Positions 8,229-17,836 are shown, counted from the first letter of the stretch. The stretch: DNA of 64,000 bases from Pseudomonas pergaminensis (GCF_024112395.2 NZ_CP078013.2:1302001-1366000); one strand, 5' to 3'. Notes: a model not told the origin generated them from the letters alone. Numbers and translations are program-made.

Positions 8229-9577
8229 CAGTGGCTCAACCCGTATTTTTTGACTTTGTCGAACAGCGTGGTCTTGGCCATCCCCAATTCCTGGCTGGCC
8301 TGGGTCAGGTTGCCGCCGCTGCGTTGCAGGGCGTCGTTGAGCAGGTTGCGCTCGAAGGCTTCCACCGCCTCGGTAAAGGCCAGGCCCTGGCTGCCGCTGC
8401 TGGCGCCGCTTTTCTTGAAGGCGGGCAGGCCGAGGGCGAAGCGTTCGGCGACGTTGCGCAGTTCACGCACGTTGCCGGGCCAGTCGTGGCTCATCAGGCT
8501 GGACAGGGTCTGGTTGTCCAGCTCTGGCACACTGCGGTCAAAACGCAGTGACGACTGCTGCAGGAAGTGTTCGAACAGTTGCAGGATGTCTTCGCGGCGT
8601 TCGCGCAGGGGCGGCAGTTCCAGCGTCACCACGTTGAGACGGTAGTACAGGTCGCTGCGGAACTGGCTGGCGCGGCTCAGTTCGTCGAGGTCGGACTTGG
8701 TGGCGGCGATCACTCGGCAATCCACCGCGACGCTCTGGTTGGAACCCAGGCGTTCGAGGGTGCGTTCCTGCAACACCCGCAACAGTTTGATCTGCAGGTT
8801 GATCGGCATGCTTTCCACTTCGTCGAGGAACAGCGTGCCTTCGTGGGCGTGTTCGATCTTGCCGATGCGACGCTTGCCCGCACCGGTAAAGGCGTTGGCT
8901 TCGTGGCCGAAGATCTCGCTCTCGAACAGGTTCTCCGGCAGCCCGCCGCAGTTCAGGGCGACGAACTGGTGGGAGTGACGGCGGCTGAAGTCATGCAGGC
9001 AGCGTGCGACCAGTTCCTTGCCGGTGCCGGTCTCACCCTCGATCAGCACGTTGGCCGAGGTGTCGGCGACGTTGGCGATCAATTCGCGCAGGTTCTGCAT
9101 GGCTGGCGAACGGCCAATGATGCGGCCTTCCAGCGAGTCGCGCTCGGCCAGTTGGCGGCGCAGCGACCAGACTTCCCGCGCCAGCCCGCGCTGCTCCAGT
9201 GCGCGGCGGGCGACATCGACCAGGCGTTCGGGGGAGAAGGGCTTTTCCATGAAGTCGTAGGCGCCGTTGCGCATCGCGCCGACGGCCATGGAGATATCGC
9301 CATGCCCGGTGATCAGCACCACCGGCAGGCTTTTATCCAGGGCCTTGAGGCGCGTGAGCAACTCCAGGCCGTCGATGCCCGGCAGGCGGATATCGCTGAT
9401 CACAATGCCCGCGAAGTTCTCGCCAATACGCTTCAATGCTTCTTCGGCACTGCCCACGCCGACGCTGGGAATGTCTTCCAGGGCCAGGGCTTGCTGGCAG
9501 CCCAGCAGCACATGGGGGTCGTCTTCGACGATCAGTACGGTGAGGTCGTCTTTAAGGGCTGTAGCGTCTGTATTCAT
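8228..9577 (-). CDS. aauR: Sigma-54-dependent response regulator AauR (DctD-like)
   Basis: 449 residues: receiver domain with phosphorylation Asp62 (ISDIRLPG), AAA+ domain with Walker A GETGTGKE, sigma-54 loop NAFTGA (the Asn variant found in DctD/AauR proteins) and a C-terminal Fis-type helix-turn-helix (LGMAKTTLFDKVKKYGL). AauR activates uptake and use of glutamate and aspartate in pseudomonads. The assignment to AauR rather than DctD rests on the adjacent aatJQMP operon and on two matches to the AauR motif TTCGG-N4-CCGAA upstream of it (15126-15170). The stop of aauS overlaps its start by 4 bases. Confidence 0.88.
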   Translation of the reverse strand: MNTDATALKDDLTVLIVEDDPHVLLGCQQALALEDIPSVGVGSAEEALKRIGENFAGIVISDIRLPGIDGLELLTRLKALDKSLPVVLITGHGDISMAVGAMRNGAYDFMEKPFSPERLVDVARRALEQRGLAREVWSLRRQLAERDSLEGRIIGRSPAMQNLRELIANVADTSANVLIEGETGTGKELVARCLHDFSRRHSHQFVALNCGGLPENLFESEIFGHEANAFTGAGKRRIGKIEHAHEGTLFLDEVESMPINLQIKLLRVLQERTLERLGSNQSVAVDCRVIAATKSDLDELSRASQFRSDLYYRLNVVTLELPPLRERREDILQLFEHFLQQSSLRFDRSVPELDNQTLSSLMSHDWPGNVRELRNVAERFALGLPAFKKSGASSGSQGLAFTEAVEAFERNLLNDALQRSGGNLTQASQELGMAKTTLFDKVKKYGLSH

Positions 9578-11475
9578 GTCGACTCAGCTTTTTGAGCGCC
9601 CGCCAACGGCAGGCACAAGACAAAGGCCGTTCCACCACTGGCCGGGTGCTCCACGGCGAGGTTGCCGCCGGTGGCTGCTGCGAGGCTGGCGGACAGGGTC
9701 AGGCCCAGGCCCAGGCCTTGCTCGCCGGGTTTGGTGGTGAAGAACGGTTCGAACAAATGCTTGCGCGCCTCGGGGTCGATGCCGTGGCCATTGTCGCGCA
9801 CTTGCAGGCGGTATTTATCGTCGACGGTGCTGCCTTCCAGCCACAGTTCGGGAGCCGGTTGGGCTTGCATGGCGTCGAGGGCATTGCCGATCAGGTTGAC
9901 CAGGATCTGCTCCAGGCGCGTCTGGTCGATTTGCAGTTGGGCGTTGGAAAAGTCGCGGTGCAGGGTCAGTGGCAGGCTGTCCAGGCGTGCGCCGAGTACC
10001 TGGAACGTGGCGTCCACCGCCTTGGCGAGGCTGGCTTCACCCTGATCGTCGCCGCGTCGGGCGAAGGAGCGCAGGCTGGCGGTGATGCGGCCCATGCGGT
10101 CGATCAGTTCGTTGATGGTCTTGAGGTTGGCGCTGGCAGTATCCAGGGCGCCACGTTCGAGGAAGCGCACGGTGTTGCCGGACAGGGTGCGCAGCGCGGC
10201 CAGGGGCTGGTTCAATTCGTGGGCAATGCTGGTCGACATCTGGCCGATGGCCGCCAACTTGCCGGCCTGCACCAGTTCATCCTGGGCGCGGCGCAGGGTT
10301 TCCTCGGCCTGGCGCCGTTCACGGATCTGGCCCTTGAGCCGTTCATTGCTGGCGCGCAGGTCGGCGGTGCGTTCGGCAATCCGCCGCTCCAGCTGGCTGT
10401 TGGCTTCTTGCAGGGCTTCGCGCGCGGCGAGGCGGGTGGCGATGACCTTGCGACGCTCGTTCCAGGCAATCAGCAAAAACGCCACCAGGCCAAACGCGAC
10501 CGCCACCAGGATGCCCTGGTTGATCGCGGCGCGGCGCAGGTCGTTGAGCGGGGTCAGCAGGGTGAAATTCCAGGGGGTATCGTTGAGCGGGCGGGTCTGG
10601 GCCAGGTAGCTGACTTCATGCTCGTCGTTGACCACTTCGCTGTTGGCGGGAAAGGTCAGTTTCTCGGTACCTTCGTTGAGGCGCTCGCGGGCCAGGGGCT
10701 CCAGCTCGTTCAGCGTTGCCCAGTAATATTGCAGGCTGTGGGCCAGGCGGTCCTTGGTGTCATCGCTCAGCGGGCGCACGGCCTTGAGCCGGCGGGCCGG
10801 GTCGCTGGAGAGAATGATGATGCCGTTCTCGTCGCTCACAAAGGCTTCGAGGCGTGCGCGTTGCCAGCGTTCTTCCAGGGCTTCGAGGCGCACCTTGACC
10901 ACGGCGACACCGATGATCTTGCCATGCTCCTCCAGGCCGTGGGCCAGGTAGTAGCCGGGTTCGCCGTTGGTGCTGCCGATGCCATAGAAACGCCCGGGCT
11001 GGCCACGTACGGCGTTCTGGAAATAGGCGCGGAAGGACAGGTCTTCACCCTGGTAACTGTCGGCATCGCGCCAGTTACTGGTGGCCAGCACACGGCCGGT
11101 GGTGTCCATCACGTAGATGGCCCGACTGCGACTGCGTCGGTTCAGGCCTTCGAGATAATCGTTGACGGTCTTGCGGGTTTCCTGGTTCGGGTCGGCCAGC
11201 AGCGTGGAGACGCTGGACTCCAGTTCCAGCAGGCTGGGCAGGTAGGTGTATTTGCTCAGTTCGCTTTCGACGGTGCGGGCATGCAACTCCAGCTGACGTT
11301 CGCCGGTGTCGCTGAGGGTGCGGATGCCGTAGTACTCACTGATCCAGAAGCCGATATAACCCAGGCCGATCATCAGGGCGATGATCAACGGTGGCAGGAA
11401 CAGTTGGCGGATCAGACGTGGTTTCACGGCAAGTGATGGCGGTGCGGCGCGAAATTGGTTGGGGTCGCATTTCAT
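9574..11475 (-). CDS. aauS: Sensor histidine kinase AauS (DctB-like)
   Basis: 633 residues from the ATG at 11475 (a GTG one codon upstream is possible). One transmembrane helix near 20-45, a large periplasmic double-Cache-type sensor, a second helix near 330-350, a long coiled coil, then a HisKA domain with HELNQPLAAL and an ATPase domain (GLGLGL near the end). The DctB-like layout fits sensing of acidic amino acids or C4 acids in the periplasm. It phosphorylates AauR, encoded next in the same operon with a 4-base overlap. Confidence 0.87.
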   Translation of the reverse strand: MKCDPNQFRAAPPSLAVKPRLIRQLFLPPLIIALMIGLGYIGFWISEYYGIRTLSDTGERQLELHARTVESELSKYTYLPSLLELESSVSTLLADPNQETRKTVNDYLEGLNRRSRSRAIYVMDTTGRVLATSNWRDADSYQGEDLSFRAYFQNAVRGQPGRFYGIGSTNGEPGYYLAHGLEEHGKIIGVAVVKVRLEALEERWQRARLEAFVSDENGIIILSSDPARRLKAVRPLSDDTKDRLAHSLQYYWATLNELEPLARERLNEGTEKLTFPANSEVVNDEHEVSYLAQTRPLNDTPWNFTLLTPLNDLRRAAINQGILVAVAFGLVAFLLIAWNERRKVIATRLAAREALQEANSQLERRIAERTADLRASNERLKGQIRERRQAEETLRRAQDELVQAGKLAAIGQMSTSIAHELNQPLAALRTLSGNTVRFLERGALDTASANLKTINELIDRMGRITASLRSFARRGDDQGEASLAKAVDATFQVLGARLDSLPLTLHRDFSNAQLQIDQTRLEQILVNLIGNALDAMQAQPAPELWLEGSTVDDKYRLQVRDNGHGIDPEARKHLFEPFFTTKPGEQGLGLGLTLSASLAAATGGNLAVEHPASGGTAFVLCLPLAGAQKAEST

Positions 11476-11528
11476 CACAGATGCCTTGGGTCAACCAGAG
11501 CCGCAAGCCCTGTGACGAACATGGCTCA

Positions 11529-11616
11529 TGTAGGCGCTGGCCTGCCAGCGATGCAGGCACCTCGGTGTGTCTGTGACACCGAGGTGATTCTATCGCTGGC
11601 AAGCCAGCTCCTACAC
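11529..11616. repeat. REPIN-like nested inverted repeat
   Basis: Outer arms TGTAGGCGCTGGCCTGCCAG and CTGGCAAGCCAGCTCCTACA face each other, with an inner near-perfect hairpin (CACCTCGGTGT...ACACCGAGGTG, 11559-11587). It sits between the converging ends of the aauS promoter region and aatP. Extragenic REP family of this genome. Confidence 0.8.
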
Positions 11617-11651
11617 AAAACCGGTTCCCACAGGGAAAACGGGCCTGCTTT

Positions 11652-12386
11652 TTAGTGCTGCAGGATTTTCTCAAGGAAGTGCTGCGCGCGTTCGGAGCGG
11701 GCGTTGATGTCGCCGAAGAACTCCTCTTTCGGGCAGTCTTCGATGATCTTGCCGGCGTCCATGAAGATCACGCGGTCGGCGACTTTGCGGGCGAAGCCCA
11801 TTTCGTGGGTCACGCACATCATGGTCATGCCTTCGTGGGCCAGTTGCACCATCACGTCGAGCACTTCGTTGACCATTTCCGGGTCCAGCGCCGAGGTCGG
11901 TTCGTCGAACAGCATGACGATCGGGTCCATGGCCAGGGCGCGGGCGATTGCCACACGTTGTTGCTGGCCGCCGGAAAGCTGGCCCGGGTGCTTGTGGGCG
12001 TGCGCCGACAGGCCGACGCGCTCCAGCAGTTGCAGGCCCTTCTTGGTGGCTTCTTCCTTGCTGCGGCCGAGCACCTTGATCTGCGCGATGGTCAGGTTTT
12101 CGGTAATGGTCAGGTGCGGGAACAGCTCGAAGTGCTGGAACACCATGCCCACGCGCGAGCGCAGTTTCGGCAGGTCTGTCTTCGGGTCGGCAATCGAGGT
12201 GCCGTCCACGACCACGTCGCCTTTCTGGAACGGTTCCAGCGCGTTGACGCACTTGATCAGGGTGGATTTACCCGAGCCGGACGGCCCGCACACCACGATC
12301 ACTTCGCCTTTTTTAACCTCGGTGCTGCAATCGGTCAGCACCTGGAAGTCGCCATACCACTTGTTGATGTTCTTGATAGAGATCAT
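11652..12386 (-). CDS. aatP: Glutamate/aspartate ABC transporter, ATP-binding protein
   Basis: 244 residues of the polar amino acid ABC ATPase family: Walker [11 protein letters not shown]-loop in [10 protein letters not shown], signature [10 protein letters not shown], Walker [13 protein letters not shown] and the H-loop in CVTHEMGFA. It powers import through AatM/AatQ. Its start overlaps the aatM stop by 4 bases. Last gene of aatJQMP. Confidence 0.93.
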   Translation of the reverse strand: MISIKNINKWYGDFQVLTDCSTEVKKGEVIVVCGPSGSGKSTLIKCVNALEPFQKGDVVVDGTSIADPKTDLPKLRSRVGMVFQHFELFPHLTITENLTIAQIKVLGRSKEEATKKGLQLLERVGLSAHAHKHPGQLSGGQQQRVAIARALAMDPIVMLFDEPTSALDPEMVNEVLDVMVQLAHEGMTMMCVTHEMGFARKVADRVIFMDAGKIIEDCPKEEFFGDINARSERAQHFLEKILQH

Positions 12387-13054
12387 ACGGCAAACCTTTT
12401 TTGCAGACGCTTGACCAGCAGCGAGGCGGAAAAGCTGATGATGAAGTAGACGACACCGGCGAAGATCAGGAACTCATTGGAGCGGCCGATGATGTCGCCG
12501 TTGGAGCGGGCGGAGTTGAGGAAGTCCACCAGGCCCACGGTGTAGACCAGCGAGGTGTCCTGGAACAGGATGATCGACTGTTGCAGCAGCAACGGAGTCA
12601 TCTTGCGGAACGCCTGGGGCAGGATGATCAGGCGCATGGTCTGGCCATAGGTCATGCCCATTGCCTGTGCCGCCGCCATCTGGCCCTTGGGGATCGACTG
12701 CACGCCGGCCCGCACGATTTCACAGAAGTACGCGGCTTCGAACATCATGAAGGCCACGACGCACGAGGTGAACGCACCGATCGGGGTGTCTTCGCCGGTG
12801 ATCCAGCGCAACACGAACGGCACCGCCAGGTAGAACCAGGTGATCACCAGCAGCAACGGGATCGAGCGGAAGTAGTTCACGTAGGCGCCAGCCACGCGGG
12901 ACAACAGTTTGCTGGACGACAGGCGCATCAGCGCCAGGACCGTACCCAGCGCGATACCGCCGATCACGCCCATGACCATCAACTGCAAGGTCATGACCAT
13001 GCCGTTCCACAGGCCCGGGATGGCGGGGATGATGCCGCTGAAATCGAATTCCAT
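12383..13054 (-). CDS. aatM: Glutamate/aspartate ABC transporter, permease
   Basis: 223 residues with about five transmembrane helices and the cytoplasmic EAA loop typical of His/Glu/Gln/Arg-type permeases ([23 protein letters not shown], about 137-159), which docks onto the ATPase. Its start abuts the aatQ stop and its stop overlaps the aatP start, so it is coupled with both. Confidence 0.92.
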   Translation of the reverse strand: MEFDFSGIIPAIPGLWNGMVMTLQLMVMGVIGGIALGTVLALMRLSSSKLLSRVAGAYVNYFRSIPLLLVITWFYLAVPFVLRWITGEDTPIGAFTSCVVAFMMFEAAYFCEIVRAGVQSIPKGQMAAAQAMGMTYGQTMRLIILPQAFRKMTPLLLQQSIILFQDTSLVYTVGLVDFLNSARSNGDIIGRSNEFLIFAGVVYFIISFSASLLVKRLQKRFAV

Positions 13055-13800
13055 TATTTACCCCCCACGGAGATCAGGCCGGGCACCGCGACTTTCTTCT
13101 CGACCACGCGCATCAGCAGCATCAGGCTCATGTTCAGGGTGAAGTAGATCAGCGTGGCCAGGGTGAAGGCTTCAAACAGGTTGGCCGAGAACTCGGCGGT
13201 CTGTTTGGTTTGCGCCAGCAGTTCCATCAGGCCGATCAAGGACGCCACGGAGGAGTTCTTGAAGACGTTGAGGAATTCCGAGGTGAGCGGCGGAATGATG
13301 ATCCGGTAAGCCTGCGGCAGCAGCACGTTCCAGTAGATCTGCGGTAGCTTGAAGCCCATGGCGCGTGCCGCGGATTCCTGGCCGCGTGGCAGCGCCTGGA
13401 TACCGGTACGCACTTGCTCACACACACGGGCGGCGGTGAACAGGCCCAGGCACACGACAACGCTCAGATAGGCCGAGGTGGTCGGGTTGAGGTCTTGTTT
13501 GTACCAGTCCTGCAGGTTCTGCGGCAGCATGTCGGGTACCAGGAAGTACCAGATAAACAGCTGAACCAGCAGCGGCACGTTACGAAACAGTTCCACATAG
13601 CAGGTCGCGATGCCCGCTACGATGCGGTTTGGCACGGTGCGCATGACGCCCAGAATGGACCCCAGCAGCAAGGCGATAATCCATGCCACGACAGCGATGG
13701 CGATGGTCCAGCCCAAACCGGCGATGTACCAGTCGAGATAAGTCTCGCTGCCCACGCCAGTGGACTTGAAGAACACGCCCCAGTCCCAGTTGTAATTCAT
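13054..13800 (-). CDS. aatQ: Glutamate/aspartate ABC transporter, permease
   Basis: 248 residues of the same permease family as AatM, with an EAA loop (SAARAMGFKLPQIYWNVLLPQAYRI). The ATG at 13800 (MNYNWDWG) is preferred over an upstream start because relatives begin there and a GGGGAGAC ribosome site precedes it. AatQ and AatM form the membrane heterodimer of the acidic amino acid importer. It is separated from aatJ by about 195 bases that hold a hairpin. Confidence 0.92.
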   Translation of the reverse strand: MNYNWDWGVFFKSTGVGSETYLDWYIAGLGWTIAIAVVAWIIALLLGSILGVMRTVPNRIVAGIATCYVELFRNVPLLVQLFIWYFLVPDMLPQNLQDWYKQDLNPTTSAYLSVVVCLGLFTAARVCEQVRTGIQALPRGQESAARAMGFKLPQIYWNVLLPQAYRIIIPPLTSEFLNVFKNSSVASLIGLMELLAQTKQTAEFSANLFEAFTLATLIYFTLNMSLMLLMRVVEKKVAVPGLISVGGK

Positions 13801-13949
13801 TAGGGTCTCCCCTCGAGATCGATCGATGTACAAGCACCCGCTTGGGGAAAATCCATTCCCGCCTGGCGATGAACGCCAGGCACACGCGATCGGCTCGAAA
13901 ACCGCCAGGTCGAGTGTTCCAAAGTAAAGCCAGCAGGTAGTAACAGACG

Positions 13950-13975
13950 CCTGAGGGAGGGTTGGCTCCCTCAGG
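13950..13975 (-). promoter_or_regulatory. Hairpin between aatJ and aatQ, probable mRNA stabiliser
   Basis: CCTGAGGGAG and CTCCCTCAGG form a 10-bp stem with a 6-base loop. No T-run follows on the transcribed strand, so full termination is unlikely. Such hairpins after binding-protein genes commonly protect the 3' end of the upstream message and give more binding protein than permease. Confidence 0.55.
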
Positions 13976-13994
13976 AGATAAGCTTAGTCAGGTA

Positions 13995-14921
13995 TCAGAT
14001 TTTTACGTCAGGGGCTGGCTTGTCGCTTGGGTTTGCGATCAGCTCCTTAACCTTGTCGCTCATCGGGAAGTTCAGGTTCAGGCCTTTTGGTGGGATCGGG
14101 CTCTCGAACCACTTGCTGTAGATCTTGTTGATTTCGCCGGATTTGTACAGGGCAACGATGGCGTCATCGACCGCTTTCTTGAAGGCTGGGTCGTCTTTAC
14201 GAACCATGCAAGCGTAGGCTTCGAAGGACTGCGGAGTACCGGTGATGACCCAGTCGTCCGGCTTCTTGGCCTTGGCTTCTTCACCGGCCAGCAGGGCGTC
14301 GTCCATCATGAACGCAACGGCGCGGCCGCTTTCCAGCATTTGGAAGGATTCGCCGTGGTCTTTGGCGGAGATGACGTTCATGCCCATCTGCTTGTCGGCG
14401 TTCATCGCCTTGATGATGCGCTCGGACGTGGTGCCAGCGGTGGTCACGACGTTCTTGCCTTTCAGGTCAGCGAAGTCGGCGTAGCTCGGCTTGCCATCCT
14501 TGTCTTTCTTGACCAGCAGGCGGGTGCCGATTTCGAAGATGTTGACGGTGAAATCAACTTGTTGGGCGCGTTCGGCGTTGTTGGTGGTGGAGCCGCACTC
14601 GAGGTCCGCGGTGCCGTTCTGGATCAGCGGAATACGGGTTTGTGAAGTGACCAGGTTGTACTTGGCCTTCAGGTCGGGTTTGTTCAGGTCTTTTTTCAGT
14701 TGCTCGACGACGGCCAGCTGAATGTCGTGGGAGTAGCCCACTGGTTTGCCCGAACCATCCGCGATGTAGGAAAACGGAATGGAGCTGTCGCGGTGAGCGA
14801 GAGTGATGGTGCCGGAGTCGTTGATCTTCTTCAGGGTGCCGGTGAGTTCGGCGGCGAACACTGGAGTGCTGATCAGAGCAGCAGCGATAGCTGCGCCCAG
14901 AATATGGGGAACGATGCGCAT
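13995..14921 (-). CDS. aatJ: Glutamate/aspartate ABC transporter, periplasmic binding protein
   Basis: 308 residues with a signal peptide cleaved after VFA (about residue 24), then a type II periplasmic binding fold. Conserved ligand-site features are DSSIPFSY and the ECGSTTNNAERAQQVDFT segment of the GltI/AatJ family. The ATG at 14921 follows GAGGAAG at good spacing; the longer open frame upstream is not used. It captures Glu/Asp in the periplasm for AatQMP. A sigma-54 promoter (15034-15049) and two AauR boxes lie upstream. Confidence 0.93.
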   Translation of the reverse strand: MRIVPHILGAAIAAALISTPVFAAELTGTLKKINDSGTITLAHRDSSIPFSYIADGSGKPVGYSHDIQLAVVEQLKKDLNKPDLKAKYNLVTSQTRIPLIQNGTADLECGSTTNNAERAQQVDFTVNIFEIGTRLLVKKDKDGKPSYADFADLKGKNVVTTAGTTSERIIKAMNADKQMGMNVISAKDHGESFQMLESGRAVAFMMDDALLAGEEAKAKKPDDWVITGTPQSFEAYACMVRKDDPAFKKAVDDAIVALYKSGEINKIYSKWFESPIPPKGLNLNFPMSDKVKELIANPSDKPAPDVKI

Positions 14922-15033
14922 CAATACTTCCTCGACATTTGTTTTTTTTATGAAGCCGGCTAAACGGCTCTCTTGTACAGCGAATGCCCGTGACGGCTCC
15001 TGAGGCGTCTCAGGCAATCGTCCAAGAGTGTAG

Positions 15034-15049
15034 AGCATGAGTCGTGCCA
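15034..15049 (-). promoter_or_regulatory. Sigma-54 promoter of aatJQMP
   Basis: On the minus strand TGGCACG-ACTC-ATGCT matches the consensus TGGCACG-N4-TTGCW at all but one base, with correct GG/GC spacing. It lies about 115 bases before the aatJ start. The activator AauR encoded at 8228-9577 is sigma-54 dependent. Confidence 0.85.
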
Positions 15050-15125
15050 TACCTGGAATTAAAGGTTATCTATTTGATTTATAAGAAAATTAACTTTGTG
15101 TGACGGTTGGTTTTCGAAGCATGGG

Positions 15126-15139
15126 TCCGGCAAACCGAA
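15126..15139. promoter_or_regulatory. AauR box 1 (one mismatch)
   Basis: TCCGG-CAAA-CCGAA differs by one base from the AauR motif TTCGG-N4-CCGAA described in P. putida. It lies about 80 bases upstream of the sigma-54 element of aatJ. Confidence 0.75.
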
Positions 15140-15156
15140 TGGTACGGTGTACGCCG

Positions 15157-15170
15157 TTCGGAAAACCGAA
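15157..15170. promoter_or_regulatory. AauR box 2 (perfect)
   Basis: TTCGG-AAAA-CCGAA is an exact match to the AauR motif. It is 31 bases, about three helical turns, from box 1, so two AauR dimers would sit on the same DNA face. Confidence 0.85.
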
Positions 15171-15197
15171 TGGTGAAAGAGGGAAGGTGCAGGCATG

Positions 15198-15233
15198 AAA
15201 AAGCCCCTGGACCTCGTGGCACAGGGGCTTTTT
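15198..15233. terminator. Terminator of glpD (bidirectional form)
   Basis: AAAAAGCCCCTG ... CAGGGGCTTTTT is a strong stem flanked by A and T runs, 13 bases beyond the glpD stop on the minus strand. Confidence 0.88.
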
Positions 15234-15245
15234 ATGGCGGCCTGG

Positions 15246-16784
15246 TCAGGCCGCTTCAATCTTTGCGCGGTGTTGCTCGACCTTGGACAGGTAACGCTGC
15301 ACGTTGTCCTGTTCTTCCGGGGTGGTGAACAGGCCAAGCTTGGTGCGACGCCACAGCACATCCTGAGGCTGGGTTGCCCATTCCTCGGTGCACAGGTAAT
15401 CGACCTCGCGGGTGTACAGGCCACCACCCAGATGATCGCCCAGGTCGGCCAGCGATTGCACGCCTTCGAGCAGGCGCCAGGTGCGGCTGCCGTAGGTGGT
15501 GGACCAACGGCGCGCGATCTCGCTTGGCACCCAGTCGAACTTGCTGCGGATGGCGTCAGCCAAGGCTTCTGGCGTGGTCATGTCTTCGCCGCCGGGCAGG
15601 CTGGCGGTAGCAGTCCAGCTTGGGCGCATGTGGGTGAAGTAGGGGGCCAGTTGCGCCATCGCCGATTCAGCCAGCTTGCGATAGGTGGTCAGTTTGCCGC
15701 CAAACACCGACAGGATCGGCGCCTCGCCCGTGCCGCCGGACAGTGCCAGGGTGTAGTCGCGCGTGATGGCTGACGGGTTGTCAGACTCGTCGTTGCACAG
15801 CGGGCGAACGCCGGAGTAGGTGTGGACGATGTCGTCGCGGCTCAGTTGCTTCTTGAAGTGAGCGTTGACCACCTTGAGCATGTAGTCGGTTTCACCCTCG
15901 GTGATCGCAACTGCAGCCGGGTCGCCGGTGTATTCGCGGTCGGTGGTGCCGATGATGGTCAGGTGATTCAGGTACGGAATGGTGAAGACGATGCGCTGGT
16001 CTTCGTTCTGCAGGATGTGCGCGTGGGCGCCTTCGTACAGTTTCGGCACGATCAGGTGGCTGCCCTGGATCAGGCGGATGCCGTAGGGCGAGTCCAGCTT
16101 CAGGTCGTCCTTGATGAATTTGGCGACCCATGGGCCGGCGGCGTTCACCAGTGCGCGGGCGCGGATCGAGAACAGGCTGCCGTCGGCGCGTTCCATGTTC
16201 ATTTCCCACAGGCCCTTGCTGCGGTGTGCGCTGATGCACCGGGTCTGGGTGTGAATGTGCGCGCCTTTTTCGCGGGCGGCCATGGCATTCAGCACCACCA
16301 GGCGGGCGTCATCGACCCAGCAGTCGGAGTATTCGAAGCCTTTGGTGATTTCGCTTTTCAGCGGGCTGTCAGGGCCGAACTTGAGGCTTTTCGAACCGGC
16401 GAGCTTTTCGCGCTTGCCCAAGTGGTCGTACAGGAACAGGCCGGCACGAATCATCCACGCTGGGCGCAGGTGCGGGCGGTGCGGCAACACGAAGCGCATC
16501 TGCTTGACGATATGCGGGGCCTTGGCCAACAGTACTTCGCGTTCGGCCAGCGCTTCGCGCACCAGGCGGAATTCGTAATGTTCGAGGTAACGCAGGCCGC
16601 CGTGGATCAGCTTGCTGCTGGCGGAGGAGGTGTGGCTGGCCAGGTCATCCTTTTCGCAAAGGAATACCGACAAACCGCGCCCGGCTGCGTCTGCTGCAAT
16701 GCCGACGCCATTGATCCCGCCACCGATAACGGCAACGTCATAGACTTCGGCAAGCGGTGGGGCAGGCAAGGTAGAAGGGTTCAT
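15246..16784 (-). CDS. glpD: Aerobic glycerol-3-phosphate dehydrogenase
   Basis: 512 residues, the usual length. The N-terminal FAD-binding dinucleotide fold shows DVAVIGGGINGVGIAADAAGRG (about 14-35) and the family segment SSASSKLIHGGLRYLE follows. The membrane-associated enzyme oxidises glycerol-3-phosphate to dihydroxyacetone phosphate and passes electrons to the quinone pool. It lies downstream of glpR and has its own regulatory region with a GlpR-type palindrome at 16819-16832. A strong terminator follows. Confidence 0.96.
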   Translation of the reverse strand: MNPSTLPAPPLAEVYDVAVIGGGINGVGIAADAAGRGLSVFLCEKDDLASHTSSASSKLIHGGLRYLEHYEFRLVREALAEREVLLAKAPHIVKQMRFVLPHRPHLRPAWMIRAGLFLYDHLGKREKLAGSKSLKFGPDSPLKSEITKGFEYSDCWVDDARLVVLNAMAAREKGAHIHTQTRCISAHRSKGLWEMNMERADGSLFSIRARALVNAAGPWVAKFIKDDLKLDSPYGIRLIQGSHLIVPKLYEGAHAHILQNEDQRIVFTIPYLNHLTIIGTTDREYTGDPAAVAITEGETDYMLKVVNAHFKKQLSRDDIVHTYSGVRPLCNDESDNPSAITRDYTLALSGGTGEAPILSVFGGKLTTYRKLAESAMAQLAPYFTHMRPSWTATASLPGGEDMTTPEALADAIRSKFDWVPSEIARRWSTTYGSRTWRLLEGVQSLADLGDHLGGGLYTREVDYLCTEEWATQPQDVLWRRTKLGLFTTPEEQDNVQRYLSKVEQHRAKIEAA

Positions 16785-16818
16785 CGGCTGGCCTCGCGAT
16801 CTTTTCGTATTGGAATTC

Positions 16819-16832
16819 GAACATTAATGTTC
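16819..16832. promoter_or_regulatory. GlpR operator upstream of glpD
   Basis: GAACATTAATGTTC is a perfect 14-bp palindrome 35 bases before the glpD start, flanked by TTTTCG-type repeats (TTTTCGTA on one side, TTTTCGCA on the complementary strand). GAACAT/ATGTTC half-sites are characteristic of GlpR, encoded directly upstream. Confidence 0.75.
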
Positions 16833-16955
16833 ATTTGCGAAAATGGTAGCTGATAAACGCGCGCACAGCCACCTGACTTCGATTGAAAAAACTCATCGAA
16901 GCGGCTGGAAAGGAAAATTTGTGAACATCTGCGGGCGGGACAAGCTACTGATGTG

Positions 16956-16981
16956 GTGAGCGGGGCAAGCCCGCTCACCCC
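16956..16981. repeat. Single REP-like hairpin after glpR
   Basis: TGAGCGGG-GCAA-GCCCGCTCA forms a perfect stem five bases beyond the glpR stop. Its core resembles the REP sequences elsewhere in the window, and it may also help terminate glpR transcription. Confidence 0.6.
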
Positions 16982-16985
16982 AGGG

Positions 16986-17741
16986 TTACACGACTTCCAG
17001 TCGAACCTTATGCTGGCTCAACAGCTGCACCAGCGCCGGCACTGGCTGCTGGTCGGTCACCAGGCAGTCCACCAAACTGATCGGGCCCAGGCGAATCATG
17101 GCGTTGCGCCCGAATTTGCTGGAGTCCGCCGCCAGGATCACCTGGCGTGCATTGGCGATAATCGCCTGGGATACGCGTACTTCCTGGTAATCAAAGTCCA
17201 GCAGACTGCCGTCTTCATCGATACCGCTGATACCCACCAACGCAAAGTCGACCTTGAACTGGTTGATAAAGTCGACACTCGCCTGGCCCACTACACCGCC
17301 GTCACGGCGCACATTGCCACCGGTGAGCAGCACGTCAAAGTCGTCCTTGGCACTGAGCATGGTGGCGACGTTGAGGTTGTTGGTGATGATTTTCAGGTGA
17401 TTGTGGTTGAGCAGCGCGCGCGCGATGGATTCGGTGGTGGTGCCGATATTGATGAACAGCGAGGCGTGATCGGGGATTTGCGCGGCGATGGCTTCGCCGA
17501 TGCGCTGTTTCTCGTCGCGCATCTGGTCCGCACGCATGGCGTACGCGGTGTTCTCGACACTGGAATCATAGGCCGCGCCGCCGTGGTAGCGGCGCAGCAG
17601 ATTGGCGTCCGCCAGTTGGTTGATGTCGCGGCGGATGGTTTGCGGGGTGACAACGAATAGCTGCGCCATTTCCTCGATACTGACATAGCCGCGTTCGCGG
17701 ACCAGTTCGAGGATTTGTTGTTGGCGTGGAGGCAGATTCAT
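16986..17741 (-). CDS. glpR: DeoR-family glycerol-3-phosphate regulon repressor
   Basis: 251 residues. An N-terminal DeoR winged helix-turn-helix ([25 protein letters not shown] region, about 19-43) is followed by a sugar-phosphate-sensing domain. It represses the glp genes until glycerol-3-phosphate accumulates. It sits between glpK and glpD, and a matching palindrome precedes glpD. Confidence 0.95.
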   Translation of the reverse strand: MNLPPRQQQILELVRERGYVSIEEMAQLFVVTPQTIRRDINQLADANLLRRYHGGAAYDSSVENTAYAMRADQMRDEKQRIGEAIAAQIPDHASLFINIGTTTESIARALLNHNHLKIITNNLNVATMLSAKDDFDVLLTGGNVRRDGGVVGQASVDFINQFKVDFALVGISGIDEDGSLLDFDYQEVRVSQAIIANARQVILAADSSKFGRNAMIRLGPISLVDCLVTDQQPVPALVQLLSQHKVRLEVV

Positions 17742-17836
17742 GGGGCGTCCTTTGGGCTGCCATACAAAAGTGGCCCATGATGACGCAGGAATCCGCTCCC
17801 TGCCAGTTACAACCCTATATGGGTCCGGCGCTTGGC

